Shown here piece by piece: positions 1-9,637 of a stretch of 64,000 nucleotides of DNA. The notes beneath the pieces were generated by a model. It worked only from the letters and a program-made list of their open reading frames with translations, was not told the origin of the DNA and made no database searches. The stretch covers positions 73,962,508 through 74,026,507 of the forward strand of contig NC_134707.1 of NCBI RefSeq assembly GCF_043290135.1. Direction: 5' to 3'. The stretch's first letter is position 1; each line of letters starts with the position of its first letter. Made by a program: the position numbers and the translations under genes. This DNA is from Rhipicephalus microplus. Taxonomy: Eukaryota > Arthropoda > Arachnida > Ixodida > Ixodidae.

Positions 1-855
1 ATTTAATCGAGCAGCCAAGGTGAGAGATCACGAGAAGACGGAAGTTAGTGCCAGAGCGCGTAGGGATTCCGCCGTCTAGTCGGCGAAGATTTTGTCCGTG
101 GAGACAAAGCAGGAGACGAAGATGATTTCCACCTGAGGGGGGACGACTCGAGCTACAGGCAAGAGTGTGTGTTTACCGCTATCGAGTGAAGACGCGTGGC
201 AACAGCCGCGTGTGTGAAGCCGACGTGTTTCCGGCGAAGAAGTTTGAAGCGTGGAGAGTGGTCAATTGAAGACGTGAGGTTTCCCGGAAGAGAAACTTCA
301 GCGAGGTTTCCTGGAAGAGAAACTTCGGGGCAGCGGAACAACAGAGGTTTCCTGGAAGAGAAACTTCAGGGGCAGCGGAACGACAACAACGCTGGACTTT
401 GAGTGAGTGATTCTCGGAAGAGTATCATCCAGACTTTTGTTCCAAGAACTTTGGACTGAATAGGTTTTCTATCTCTTTAGTCTTTAAGTGTCTTGGTTGT
501 TCAATGCATGCGACTGCATTGTAGTGCGTATTGTTGTGTGTGTCCGTTGTTTCGAGTGTGGCTGATTGTACTGTGTAGTACGTTGTTTGATTGGTGACAT
601 ATTGTCCTCATCTATTGTGGAGTGTGCATACTTGTGTATTGTTTTCGAGCTGCCATTATTGAAAATATAATTTTGTTTGTTTATCAACTCTCGGCTCTGA
701 CTTGTTCTTTGGGCCACAGCCGGCGTCCGCTGGCGCGCCAAAAAGGACCACTTCTAAATTGTCCACGCTTTCGTGGTGCGGTTCGGGGGGCCGATACTTC
801 GGCCCTTGGAATTAGCCCGGCGATCGCCTCGCTAATTAACGGGACCTGTGTGACA
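1..855 (+). repeat. 5' LTR, left-truncated by the window edge
   Basis: It aligns with 3914-4740 and ends at the same ACCTGTGTGACA terminus. About 330 bp of U3 lie before the window. It contains three tandem copies (about 286-376) of a short unit with the core GGTTTCCTGGAAGAGAAACT, where the 3' LTR has two copies; this explains its 28 extra bases. Scattered substitutions between the LTRs show that the insertion is not fresh. Confidence 0.85.
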
Positions 856-862
856 ATTATTC

Positions 863-880
863 TGGCGTCCGCGACAGGAC
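863..880 (+). other. Primer-binding site, tRNA-Arg-like
   Basis: TGGCGTCCGCGACAGGAC lies 7 bp after the 5' LTR end, where reverse transcription would be primed. It begins with the TGG expected to pair with tRNA CCA. From memory it resembles the complement of arthropod tRNA-Arg(UCG) with one or two mismatches, the primer class used by some insect mdg1/412 elements. The tRNA identity is an inference. Confidence 0.6.
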
Positions 881-1057
881 CTTTTGGTGCACAGTGTGTC
901 CAAAGTAGTGAGAAAGAGCCTCGAGTTGTTGATAGTGCTATCGGAACGATTTTGTGTGTTGTTCAGTGTTCTTGTTAATGAGTGCAGGAGAGTGTTCCGA
1001 TAGACTGATTTAGGCAAATACTTTTTGCACGCGGCAAGACTTCATTTGAGAGACGCG

Positions 1058-2735
1058 ATGGATCTCGAAAAGTTAGTAGCTCTTGGTGAGAAGATGGGTC
1101 TTTCTGGCGTCGAACTACGGAAGTGGGTCACCCAGAAGGAGAAAGAAGAAAAAGAGAGGGCCAAAGAAGAAAAGGCAGCTGAGCTGGAAAAAGAAAGGTT
1201 GGCGGTCGAAAGAGCCAAAGCGGAAAAAGAAGCTGAGTTGGGGGGACAGAGAGAAGTTGGCAGCTGAGAGAGCCAAGGAAGAAAAAGCAGCTGAGTTGGA
1301 ACGAGAGAGGTTGGCCGCTGAAAGGGCGAAGGAAGAAAGAGAGCCACAATTGAAGTTGGAGCTGGAGCGAGAGAAGTTGGCAGCCGAAAGGGCGAGAGAA
1401 TAAAGCGAAGCGAGGGAGCGACAGCTCAAAGAAGAAAGAGAAGCGGAGATGGCTGAAAGGGAACGGCAGCGGCAGCACGAGATGGAACTCGAGCGGCTCC
1501 GTTTGCAACAGCGAAGTGAAACTCCCGTCCAAGCTAGAGTTGAAAGCAGCGAACGAGAAGATCATGGCTTTCACTTGAACCCAAGCAAGCTGCTCGTAGC
1601 GTTTGATGAAAGGAAGGACGACCTTGACGTGTACCTTCACAGATTTGAGACGATTGCAAGGAGCCAGAATTGGCCGGAACATCAATGGGCAACTGCGCGT
1701 ACTTGATTGAGTGGTGAAGCGCTCAGTGTGTATGGTAGGCTGACGCCGACCGATGCAGCCAACTATGCAAAGGTGAAAGCTGCTCTGCTGAAGCGATTTA
1801 GATTTACTGTGGAAGTATTCCGGGACAGATTTTGGGCAGGAAAGCCAGCTGATGGTGAGACGGCTACGCAGTATGCCGCCCAACTTTGCCATTATTTCGA
1901 CAGATGGATTGAACTTTCAGGGACAGCGCATGAGTACGATGAGCTTAGAGAGCTCCTAATTAAAGAACAATTTCTTACTAGTTGCCACCCAAGCCTGTCA
2001 CTGTACTTGAAAGAGAGGAGAGCGAAGTCACTTGAAGACATGCTAGAATTAGCTGATCAATTCTTGGAAGAGCAAGGTGGCACTAATTTGGCCAAGGTCA
2101 AGAAGGAGTGTCCTGAAGATTCGAAGAATTCGGCACCCGAACAAAAGAAGCGTGCACCGGAGAGTGTTCCGCGATGTTTTCTGTGTAGCCGAGTCGGTCA
2201 TCGCGCTAGCAACTGTCGAACTAACTTCACGAGTCCCACGGTCGTAAAATGTTTCAAGTGGGGTCAGACTGGGCACAAAGCAGACGCATGTCGAAACAGA
2301 GCGAGTCAAACTCACCAGGTATCCTGTGTGCTAACAGCACCAAAATCCGATGATAATGCCGTCACCGACGGATTTGTAGAATTGAAAAATGGGGAGAAAA
2401 TCCCTAGTGTGGGCGCTGTAATGACAAAACAGCAAACAGGTGCTACAAAGGGAATGCCAACGCTGCCTGGAAAAGTTGCGGGCAAAAAGGTTACGGTGTT
2501 AAGAGATACCGGTAGCTCCACTGTTATCGAGCGAAGAAATTTGGTGCGGAAAAGTGAGTTAACAGGCAAAACGAAACCAGTTTCCCTAATTGACCCTACG
2601 GTTCGGATGCTTCCCGAAGCAGAAATTGAGATTGAACCCCGTACTTCAGCAGGAAGGTAACTGCTTCATGCATGACGACCCCCCTGTACGACCTCGTCAT
2701 TGGAAACATCGACGAGGCGCGAGGGCCGAATGATC
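1058..2735 (+). pseudogene. Broken gag-protease of the LTR element
   Basis: Gag would package the element RNA and the aspartic protease would mature it. The region starts at an ATG at 1058. It encodes a glutamate/lysine/arginine-rich coiled coil built from AAERAKEE-like repeats, then a gypsy-type capsid region (about 1560-2080) and zinc knuckles near 2175-2300. The first knuckle keeps C-x2-C-x4-H-x4-C. The second has tryptophan for its second cysteine (CFKWGQTGHKADAC). A retropepsin motif LRDTGSS lies at about 2500-2520. Breaks are a frame change in the G run near 1243, TAA at 1401-1403, TGA at 1704-1706 and TAA at 2658-2660. A frame-shifted continuation with YDLVIGN at about 2684-2704 matches the usual post-protease segment of gypsy pol. 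The copy cannot make a full protein. Confidence 0.8.
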
Positions 2736-2739
2736 CAGA

Positions 2740-3192
2740 ATGTCTGGGGGAAGACCCGAAGATAGAGCCCTCGCCAACCCAGCGACCGCGAGATACATGG
2801 AGGAGCATCCTGTGACGGACTTCACTCGAGCCCAAGGTGAAGCCGCGGCACAAGAGACAGCGAATGAGAAGATGATCGTGTTGAATGAGTTCACGTGCTG
2901 GGCAGCTGGACGTACGTCGGCAAGACCTCAACTGACAGACAGTGTAAAGGTGACGGAGTCGGTCAGTCAGGCCCAATGCCGTGACATGAACAAGCTGGTA
3001 AATAAACAGACAGGACCCGTTGAACGTTATGACCCGCTAGCAGTGTCGGAGGTGACAACGATGGCTGAGACGCCGCCTCAGATACCGTCGTTGGGAGGGG
3101 CTCGCCGGAACAAAACGAGCAAAAACAATAAGAAGAGATCGAGAGAGCACCAGAAAAAAGGGCGCAAGCGCCGCTCGAAATGCACCGGATAG
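2740..3192 (+). pseudogene. Residual open frame after protease, ending in a basic tail
   Basis: This is a 150-codon open frame overlapping the end of the protease-linker region in another frame. Its first part (TRAQ and following residues) resembles the linker that precedes RT in related gypsy elements. Its last 40 residues are rich in lysine and arginine (RRNKTSKNNKKRSREHQKKG). No RT, RNase H or integrase block lies between, so the pol core appears deleted here. It may be a fused remnant of the pol start and the pol end. I assign no function. Confidence 0.4.
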
Positions 3193-3568
3193 GTGTCGAA
3201 GTCGATTCGGAATGTGTTTGACAGTGCTATATGTTAAGTTAATGTGATTGTTTTCCTGTGCCACAACTGTATGTCGAGTCAGTCAAAATGTTTGTTACAG
3301 TGATGTGATGTATAGTAATGATGTGAGTATAGTAATTGTTGTAATGAGAGAACTTTGTATTGTTTGGAATATGTGGTGGAGTGTTGTACTCATGAACCTG
3401 TGGTTACATTTCATGTGTTGTAAGATTGAATTGTAATGTCCAATTGTATTGATGGATCTATTGTGAATGTGACGTGTCATGAGCGACGGACTAAGTTACA
3501 GTCTTTGAGAGTGTGGGGACTGTTCGCACTCGTTTGTGTGGTTGTGAATATTATGAGATAATATTCCT
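3193..3568. other. Untranslated 3' interior of the LTR element
   Basis: This is T/G-rich, low-complexity DNA between the last open frame and the polypurine tract. It is rich in TGTG and TAATG words. I see no coding or RNA gene signal. Confidence 0.4.
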
Positions 3569-3582
3569 AAAGTGGGGGGCAG
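3569..3582 (+). other. Polypurine tract
   Basis: AAAGTGGGGGGCAG lies immediately before the 3' LTR. This is the expected position and composition for the primer of plus-strand DNA synthesis. Confidence 0.65.
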
Positions 3583-4740
3583 TGTCACAGAACGAGCGCT
3601 CAAAATGGGCGCGCCGCCAAATTCTCGCGACGAAGCGCCGAGAGGTCAACAATAAAAAATAAAACAAACATCTAAAGACTCCCCGGGCCCGCGACTCTCC
3701 CCTCTCGGAAACGTAGGCTCGCCGACGAACCTCCTCACCCCACAACAGCGGCCGAGCAAGCACTCGAATTTTCTAGATGGCAAGGGGCGTGGAGACGCCG
3801 GGTTGAGTCATCCATCGCGGACGGCCTTCGAGCCGTCTCGCCCTCTACCCAGCTTTCGCTGCGTATGGCGCAGACGAAATGACGAGAACCTTCTGGAATC
3901 TCACGCGGAGGGTATTTAATCGATCAGCCGAGGTGAGAGATCAGGAGAAGACGAAAGTTAGCGCCAGAATGCGTAGGGATTCCGCCGTGTAGTCGGCGAA
4001 GATTTTTTCCGTAGAGACAAAGCAAGAGACGAAGATGATTTCCAGCTGAGGGGTGACGACTCGAGCTACAGGCAAGAGTGTGTGTTTACCGCTATCGAGT
4101 GAAGACGCGTGGCAACAGCCGCGTGTGTGAAGCAGACATGTTTCCGGCGAAGAAGTTTGAAGCGTGGAGAGTGGTCAATTGAAGACGCGAGGTTTCCTGG
4201 AAGAGAAACTTCGGGGCAGCGGAACGACAGAGGTTTCCTGGAAGAGAAACTTCAGGGGCAGCGGAACGACAACAACGCTGGACTTTGAGTGAGTGATTCT
4301 CAGAAGAGTATCATCCAGTCTTTTGTTCCAAGAACTTTGGACTGAATAGGTTTTCTATCTCTTTAGTCTTTAAGTGTCTTGGTTGTTCAATGCATGTGAC
4401 TGCATTGTAGTGCGTATTGTTGTGTGTGTCCGTTGTTTCGAGTGTGGCTGATTGTACTATGTAGTACGTTGTTTGATTGGTGACATATTGTCCTCATCTA
4501 TTGTGGAGTGTGCATACTTGTGTATTGTTTTCGATCTGCCATTATTGAGAATATAATTTTGTTTGTTTATCAACTCTCGGCTCTGACTTGTTCTTTGGGC
4601 CACAGCCGGCGTCCGCTGGCGCGCCAAAAAGGACCACTTCTAAATTGTCTACGCTTTCGTGGTGCGGTTCGAGGGCCGATACTTCGGCCCTTGGAATTAG
4701 CCCGGTGATCGCCTCCCTAATTAACGGGACCTGTGTGACA
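3583..4740 (+). repeat. 3' LTR (1158 bp), complete
   Basis: It runs from TGTCACAG to CTGTGTGACA with TG...CA termini in a 7-bp perfect inverted repeat. It has a U3 with a heat-shock-element-like site and TATA box (3886-3920). A two-copy tandem unit lies at about 4189-4256. AATAAA near 3650 lies upstream of the TATA box, so its role as a polyadenylation signal is doubtful. Confidence 0.85.
3886..3920 (+). promoter_or_regulatory. Perfect three-unit heat-shock element next to a TATA-like box in the LTR
   Basis: Positions 3886-3898 read GAACCTTCTGGAA, an exact GAAnnTTCnnGAA array as bound by trimeric HSF. TATTTAAT follows at 3913-3920, 14 bp downstream, a promoter-proximal spacing. Heat-responsive LTRs are known in plants and fungi and suspected in insects. 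Activity here is inferred from sequence only. Confidence 0.55.
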
Positions 4741-5922
4741 TCATGAATAACCCTCAAATTGGATGTGACTCAAAAGTACTTGAAATTCGACTGATATAAT
4801 GAGATATTGCGTTTCTGTAACGCCTCCTACTTAGTTAAGCTTGTGTACTGCGGTGAAGCGCCAAAATATGCTGCAGGAGAATTGTCAAGATTTCTTGACT
4901 TGTGACTACCTCACATTCTGCAGCATGATGCTTCTTGAATGAAAACGGGGACACTGGACATCGCTGTGTCAGTCACTTTGTAATATAAATATTCATTATG
5001 TGTCCCCAACTAGCCCAACTCTCAGTCCTGCTTCATAAAAATTGATTGCTGAAACCAGCGGCATCTGGCACCAGATCAAGCCACAGCGATCAGCACAGAA
5101 GTGGCATGTCCCGCGCTGCTGAGTTTCATACTGGGCCAAGAGATAATGCCAGAGCGTTTAGGGTTGTCACACCATCTTGAGACAGAGCATATAACGTGTC
5201 AGAGTGCATGCTGGGAGATTGAAAATGGCACTCATAAGTGCACCTTGTAGGCCTTAAATAGGTAACTTTCTCAAAGGTGTCGCCATTGCTTGAATACAGC
5301 TTTCTTCGGAAGCCTTCGAACTGCAATAAAACCCTACGTGCACGTATTCCTTATTGAGCTGCCGAAGATTTCCGTCAGTCCCCTCCACGGGTTGACCATC
5401 TTTACAGAGTGTATGATGAAAATGATGGAATGAAAGTACATTTTTTTGTCAGGGATAGTTCGAATGCTCGTGATCAAAGACATATAGGTACAATGATGCA
5501 ATACAATAATACGTCAATGGGTAATTACGATTAAGATACATCGGTGGCACCAATTTTTTTTCTACATTTATTTAGCCTAGTTGCGCCACTACTCAAGAAA
5601 ATAGCCTTCTTAAGGATGAATTTTCAGTTTTAAAATAAACCATCGTCTCCCTGTCTTCTATTTACTAAGAAGTAATGATGCTAAATATAAATTACACATT
5701 TTTGATGCTACACTGAGCATTGTGACTAATATAGGTGTCCAGATATCTGAGAACCACAAATGCTCAAAACAGGTGCTGCTGACAAAAACCAGAAATAAGC
5801 GCGAGATCTCGGGTATAGCTAACCGGTAAAGTGACACAACTGCTACAGTGAACAGTTATTCATCGAAAAGACGCCGGTTGAATCGCCGTTGAGTCCGTCG
5901 CCTATAGCTGCAGCGAAAATAT
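4741..5922. other. Flanking DNA, nothing recognised
   Basis: This lies between the two LTR elements. Open frames are short and unconvincing, and I see no repeat related to other families in the window. Confidence 0.4.
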
Positions 5923-6087
5923 TGTTACGGAGCTCGCAAACACACGGAAGAGAGGAATGAGCGTATTTCCTATATTTACATGCCAAAGTGACGCTTCAGA
6001 GCTGCCAGTCTCTCGCGCGGCGAGACCACTTCTTTTTCATCGAACTGTTGTCCACGACGGTAGAGCCATGCCCACTGCCTCGTAATA
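5923..6087 (-). repeat. 3' LTR of the intact gypsy element
   Basis: This 165-bp copy is base-for-base identical to 10990-11154. Read on the minus strand it starts TATTACG and ends CGTAACA, so the first dinucleotide is TA rather than TG. A purine-rich stretch GGGGGTGA on the minus strand (6088-6095) abuts it and is the likely polypurine tract. Confidence 0.9.
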
Positions 6088-6127
6088 TCACCCCCGGCGA
6101 ACAAAGCGCCGTCACGGCGCCCCTAAG

Positions 6128-9100
6128 TCAATCAGGACTGGCAGTATAGTAGGGCTTTAGGCGCGACACATGAACAACATCAGTAGATGGTGTAGCAGAG
6201 GATGAGTGCGGTTGAACGGGAGTGATGAGGTAGTCGACGTCGGTGACCTTGCGGAGAACTTTGTAGGGTCCTGTGTATCGTGGGAGGAGCTTCTCGCACA
6301 AACCTTCACGTCGATACGGCGTCCAGAGTAGGACAAGAGAGTCATCAGGGTAGTCAACGTCGCGGTGCGAGTCATCGTAGCGGACTTTTTGTGCGGCCTG
6401 AGAAGCACTGAGCCGAGTGTGCGCGATTTGGCGAGCGACGCGGGCTCGAGAAGCAGCGTCCTGCGCATACACCGTTGGTTGGATAGTAGCAGAAGGAAGG
6501 AGTGTGTCGAATGGCAACGCAGGGTTGCAGCCGTACAAAAGAAAGAATGGAGAGTAGCCGGCGGTGTCATGTCTTGACGAATTATATGCAAATGTAACGT
6601 AGGGGAGCATTGCGTCCCAGTCACGGTGGTCAGCAGAGACGTACATAGACAACATGTCTGTAAGAGTTCGGTTGAGACGCTCCGTGAGACCGTTAGTCTG
6701 GGGATGGTAGGCAGTAGTAAGGTGATGTTCGGTAGAGCAGCTCCGGAGGATTTCGTCGATAACTTTTGCGAGGAAGCAGCGGCCCCGATCCGTCAAAAGC
6801 TGGCGCGGAGCTCCATGCCGCAGAATGACGTCATTTAGGAGAAAGTCTGCGACGTCTGTAGCGCAGCTAGTTGGCAATGCACGAGTTATCGCGTATCTGG
6901 TCGCATAGTCGGTTGCGACAGCGATCCACTTGTTGCCTGACACGGACGTCGGGAAAGGTCCGAGCAAGTCGAGGCCGATGCGGAAGAATGGTTCCGGGGG
7001 AATGTCGATAGGTTGGAGCAGGCCAGCCGGACGGAGAGCAGGACGTTTCCGACGCTGGCAGCGCTCGCAAGCAGCGACATAACGGCGCACAAATTTATAC
7101 ATGCCAGGCCAAAAGAACCGTTGCCGCACGCGGTGATAGGTGCGTGAAAAACCCAGGTGTCCCGCCGTCGGTGCGTCATGCAGATGTTGAAGAATAGTGG
7201 CACGCATGTGTTGGGGAATAACTAACAAATATTCCGGGCCATCAGACTTCATGTTGCGACGATACAGAATGTCGTTGCGAAGGACATATTGACGGAGAGA
7301 AGGGTCGGAATGTCCTGAAGATACTCGCTGAATGACCTTCTTGAGGGTTGCGTCCCGGCGCTGCTCTGTGCCGATGTCGTGCAAATCAGATATGGCGAGC
7401 ACACAAGAATCGCCTTCATGGACAGCGAGGCTAGCAGGGTCCACCGGATAACGCGAGAGACAATCAGCATCTTGGTGCAACCTGCCCGACTTATAAATTA
7501 CGTCGAAGTTATACTCCTGGAGACGTAGAGCCCAGCGACCTAGGCGACCAGTTGGGTCCTTGAGCGACGACAGCCAACACAGAGCGTGGTGGTCCGTAAT
7601 AACTGAAAACTCGCGGCCATACAAGTAGGGGCGAAATTTCGCTACAGCCCAGACCAACGCAAGACACTCGCGCTCTGTTATCGAATAGTTTCGCTCAGAT
7701 GTGGAGAGAAGGCGGCTGGCATACGCAATAACACGCGTTTGGCCTCCCTGGTGTTGAGCGAGGACGGCGCCGATTCCGTGAGCACTGGCGTCTGTGCGTA
7801 CTTCAGTCGTCGCAGACGGGTCAAAGTGAGCCAGTATTGGTGGTGAAATGAGCAGGTCGATCAGCGTGGAAAACGCAGCTGCTTGGTCTTGGCCCCACGA
7901 GAAGGGCACGTTCTTTTTGAGAAGATCAGTTAGTGGTCGTGCAATTGTAGCGAAATCGCGTATAAAGCGGCGGAAGTACGAGCATAAGCCCACAAAACTC
8001 CGAACATCTTTGGTTGAAGAAGGCAGAGGGAAATTCTTGACAGCGCTAATCTTGTCAGGGTCAGGTCGGACGCCAGCAGCACTTACAAGATGACCAAGGA
8101 TCGTGATTTGTTGTCGGCCGAAATTGCACTTTTTCGAGTTCAGCTGGAGTCCTGCTCGACGAAAAACGGCTAAAATGGTCGACAAACGAGTTAAGTGAGT
8201 TTCAAATGTTGGGGAAAAAACAATCACATCGTCGAGGTAGCAAAGACAGATGGACCATTTATAACCACGAAGAAGAGAGTCCATCATGCGTTCGAACGTT
8301 GCCGGGGCGTTGCACAGCCCAAAAGGCATAACCTTGAACTGATAAAGGCCGTCCGGTGTGATGAAGGCAGTCTTTTCTCGGTCTAAGTCGTCGACAGAAA
8401 TTTGCCAGTAGCCCGAACGCAGATCAATAGATGAGAAGTATCGCGCGCCATGAAGGCAATCAAGGGCGTCGTCGATTCGTGGCAGCGGATATACGTCTTT
8501 GCGGGTTATCTTGTTCAAGGCACGGTAGTCAACGCAAAATCTCCAGCTGCCATCCTTCTTTTTCACTAAAACAACAGGTGACGCCCATGGACTTGAAGAG
8601 GCCTCTATGACTCCTTTGGAGAGCATTTTCTCGACTTCTCGTTGTATGACCTGGCGTTCGGACTGGGAAACACGATACGGTCGCCGTCTAACAGGATTAG
8701 CATCGCCGGTATGTATTTGATGACGCACGAAGGACGTTTGCCCTAAAGGGCGGTCATCGAAGTCGAAAATATCTCGGTAGGTAGTCAGAACGTGGTGAAG
8801 TTGCGCCAATTGACAGGGCAGAAGATCAGGGGCGATCATCATCGTGATTTCGTCGCTAGGTGCGTTTGCTCGGCTGGCTGCAGTAGGGGACGAACAGTCT
8901 TCAGGGTCCAATGCCACGATGCTACATGCATCAAGTGGGGAAACGTGGGCTAACGAAATGCCTTGCGGGAGAACTTGGGTCGAACTACTGAAGTTAAGGA
9001 GCGGAAGCTGAACGTAGTTGTCCACAATAGTCACGATTGTATGCGGCACAGCAACACTTCGAGCCAAGAGCACATCCACCAATGGAGACACTATGTAGTC

Positions 9101-9547
9101 ACCGTCAGGAAGAGCTGGTGATATCGTTAAGGCAACACACGTGGTGGCTTGCGGTGACAGCCGAACATAATCAACAGCGCACAAGCGGTGTGACGGTGAG
9201 GACGGCACAGGTCCAAGTCGAGGCAGTTCAAGTTGAAGAACGCCGGTTGCACAGTCGATGAGAGCAGCATGGGTGGACAAGAAATCTAAACCAAGAATTA
9301 GGTCATTTGGGCACTGCTCAATAACTGCAAAGAGAACAGATGTGGGGTGATCGGCGATAGTGATGCGTGCTGTGCACATTCCTGTGATGGCAAGACTTCT
9401 TCCGTCGGCGACACGAATAACGCCAGGGGCAGCCGGTGTGAGCACTTTCTTCAGGCGGCGACGAAGTCGGGCACTCATCACAGAAATATGCGCCCCAGTG
9501 TCAACAAGTGCAGAAACAGTCAGGCCGTCAACGTCGACGTCGATCAA
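6128..9547 (-). CDS. pol: Pol polyprotein (protease-RT-RNase H-integrase)
   Basis: This 1139-residue frame copies and integrates the element. Protease has DTGA at 16-19. RT motif A aspartate is D375 in SSIDLRSGYW and the catalytic YLDD is at 437-440. RNase H shows TDAS at 585-588, E625/E627 and TDHH near 651. Integrase shows an HHCC zinc finger (H790, H797, C827, C830), catalytic D860, D920 and E956, and a GPYK module near 1095. All key residues are present with no stops. The listed 5' base is a TTG, not an ATG. The same frame stays open upstream to the slippery site at 9631-9637, so Pol is most likely made as a Gag-Pol fusion by -1 frameshifting and not from this codon. High confidence in family and integrity. 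Confidence 0.95.
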   Translation of the reverse strand: MIDVDVDGLTVSALVDTGAHISVMSARLRRRLKKVLTPAAPGVIRVADGRSLAITGMCTARITIADHPTSVLFAVIEQCPNDLILGLDFLSTHAALIDCATGVLQLELPRLGPVPSSPSHRLCAVDYVRLSPQATTCVALTISPALPDGDYIVSPLVDVLLARSVAVPHTIVTIVDNYVQLPLLNFSSSTQVLPQGISLAHVSPLDACSIVALDPEDCSSPTAASRANAPSDEITMMIAPDLLPCQLAQLHHVLTTYRDIFDFDDRPLGQTSFVRHQIHTGDANPVRRRPYRVSQSERQVIQREVEKMLSKGVIEASSSPWASPVVLVKKKDGSWRFCVDYRALNKITRKDVYPLPRIDDALDCLHGARYFSSIDLRSGYWQISVDDLDREKTAFITPDGLYQFKVMPFGLCNAPATFERMMDSLLRGYKWSICLCYLDDVIVFSPTFETHLTRLSTILAVFRRAGLQLNSKKCNFGRQQITILGHLVSAAGVRPDPDKISAVKNFPLPSSTKDVRSFVGLCSYFRRFIRDFATIARPLTDLLKKNVPFSWGQDQAAAFSTLIDLLISPPILAHFDPSATTEVRTDASAHGIGAVLAQHQGGQTRVIAYASRLLSTSERNYSITERECLALVWAVAKFRPYLYGREFSVITDHHALCWLSSLKDPTGRLGRWALRLQEYNFDVIYKSGRLHQDADCLSRYPVDPASLAVHEGDSCVLAISDLHDIGTEQRRDATLKKVIQRVSSGHSDPSLRQYVLRNDILYRRNMKSDGPEYLLVIPQHMRATILQHLHDAPTAGHLGFSRTYHRVRQRFFWPGMYKFVRRYVAACERCQRRKRPALRPAGLLQPIDIPPEPFFRIGLDLLGPFPTSVSGNKWIAVATDYATRYAITRALPTSCATDVADFLLNDVILRHGAPRQLLTDRGRCFLAKVIDEILRSCSTEHHLTTAYHPQTNGLTERLNRTLTDMLSMYVSADHRDWDAMLPYVTFAYNSSRHDTAGYSPFFLLYGCNPALPFDTLLPSATIQPTVYAQDAASRARVARQIAHTRLSASQAAQKVRYDDSHRDVDYPDDSLVLLWTPYRREGLCEKLLPRYTGPYKVLRKVTDVDYLITPVQPHSSSATPSTDVVHVSRLKPYYTASPD

Positions 9548-9581
9548 ATTTCGTCGTGTCGGCAGTACAAGGAGAGGATTT

Positions 9582-9637
9582 GAGGTCGGTACCGAGGATG
9601 CAGCTTCACCTCCAAGAGCTGCACCGCTTAGTTTCCC
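9582..9637 (-). promoter_or_regulatory. -1 programmed ribosomal frameshift signal at the gag-pol junction
   Basis: Read on the minus strand, the last two gag codons before TAA form the heptamer G GGA AAC (9631-9637) in the correct zero frame. Five bases later a 9-bp stem (GGTGCAGCT, 9617-9625, with AGCTGCATC, 9597-9605) encloses an 11-nt loop. GAGGT in that loop (9608-9612) can pair with ACCTC downstream (9582-9586), giving a possible H-type pseudoknot. Pol lies exactly in the -1 frame relative to gag. G GGA AAC is a known retroviral slippery sequence. Confidence 0.8.

Larger units (their letters stand above)
1..4740 (+). mobile_element. Non-autonomous Ty3/gypsy-type LTR retrotransposon, 5' end outside the window
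   Basis: Positions 1-855 match 3914-4740, so they are the two LTRs around a 2.7-kb interior (856-3582). The interior holds a broken gag-protease reading region but no reverse transcriptase, RNase H or integrase motif in any frame. The complete 3' LTR begins TGTCACA and ends TGTGACA, a perfect terminal inverted repeat. The target duplication cannot be checked because the left end is missing. It is either an internally deleted copy or a stable non-autonomous family relying on a related Pol. Confidence 0.85.
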
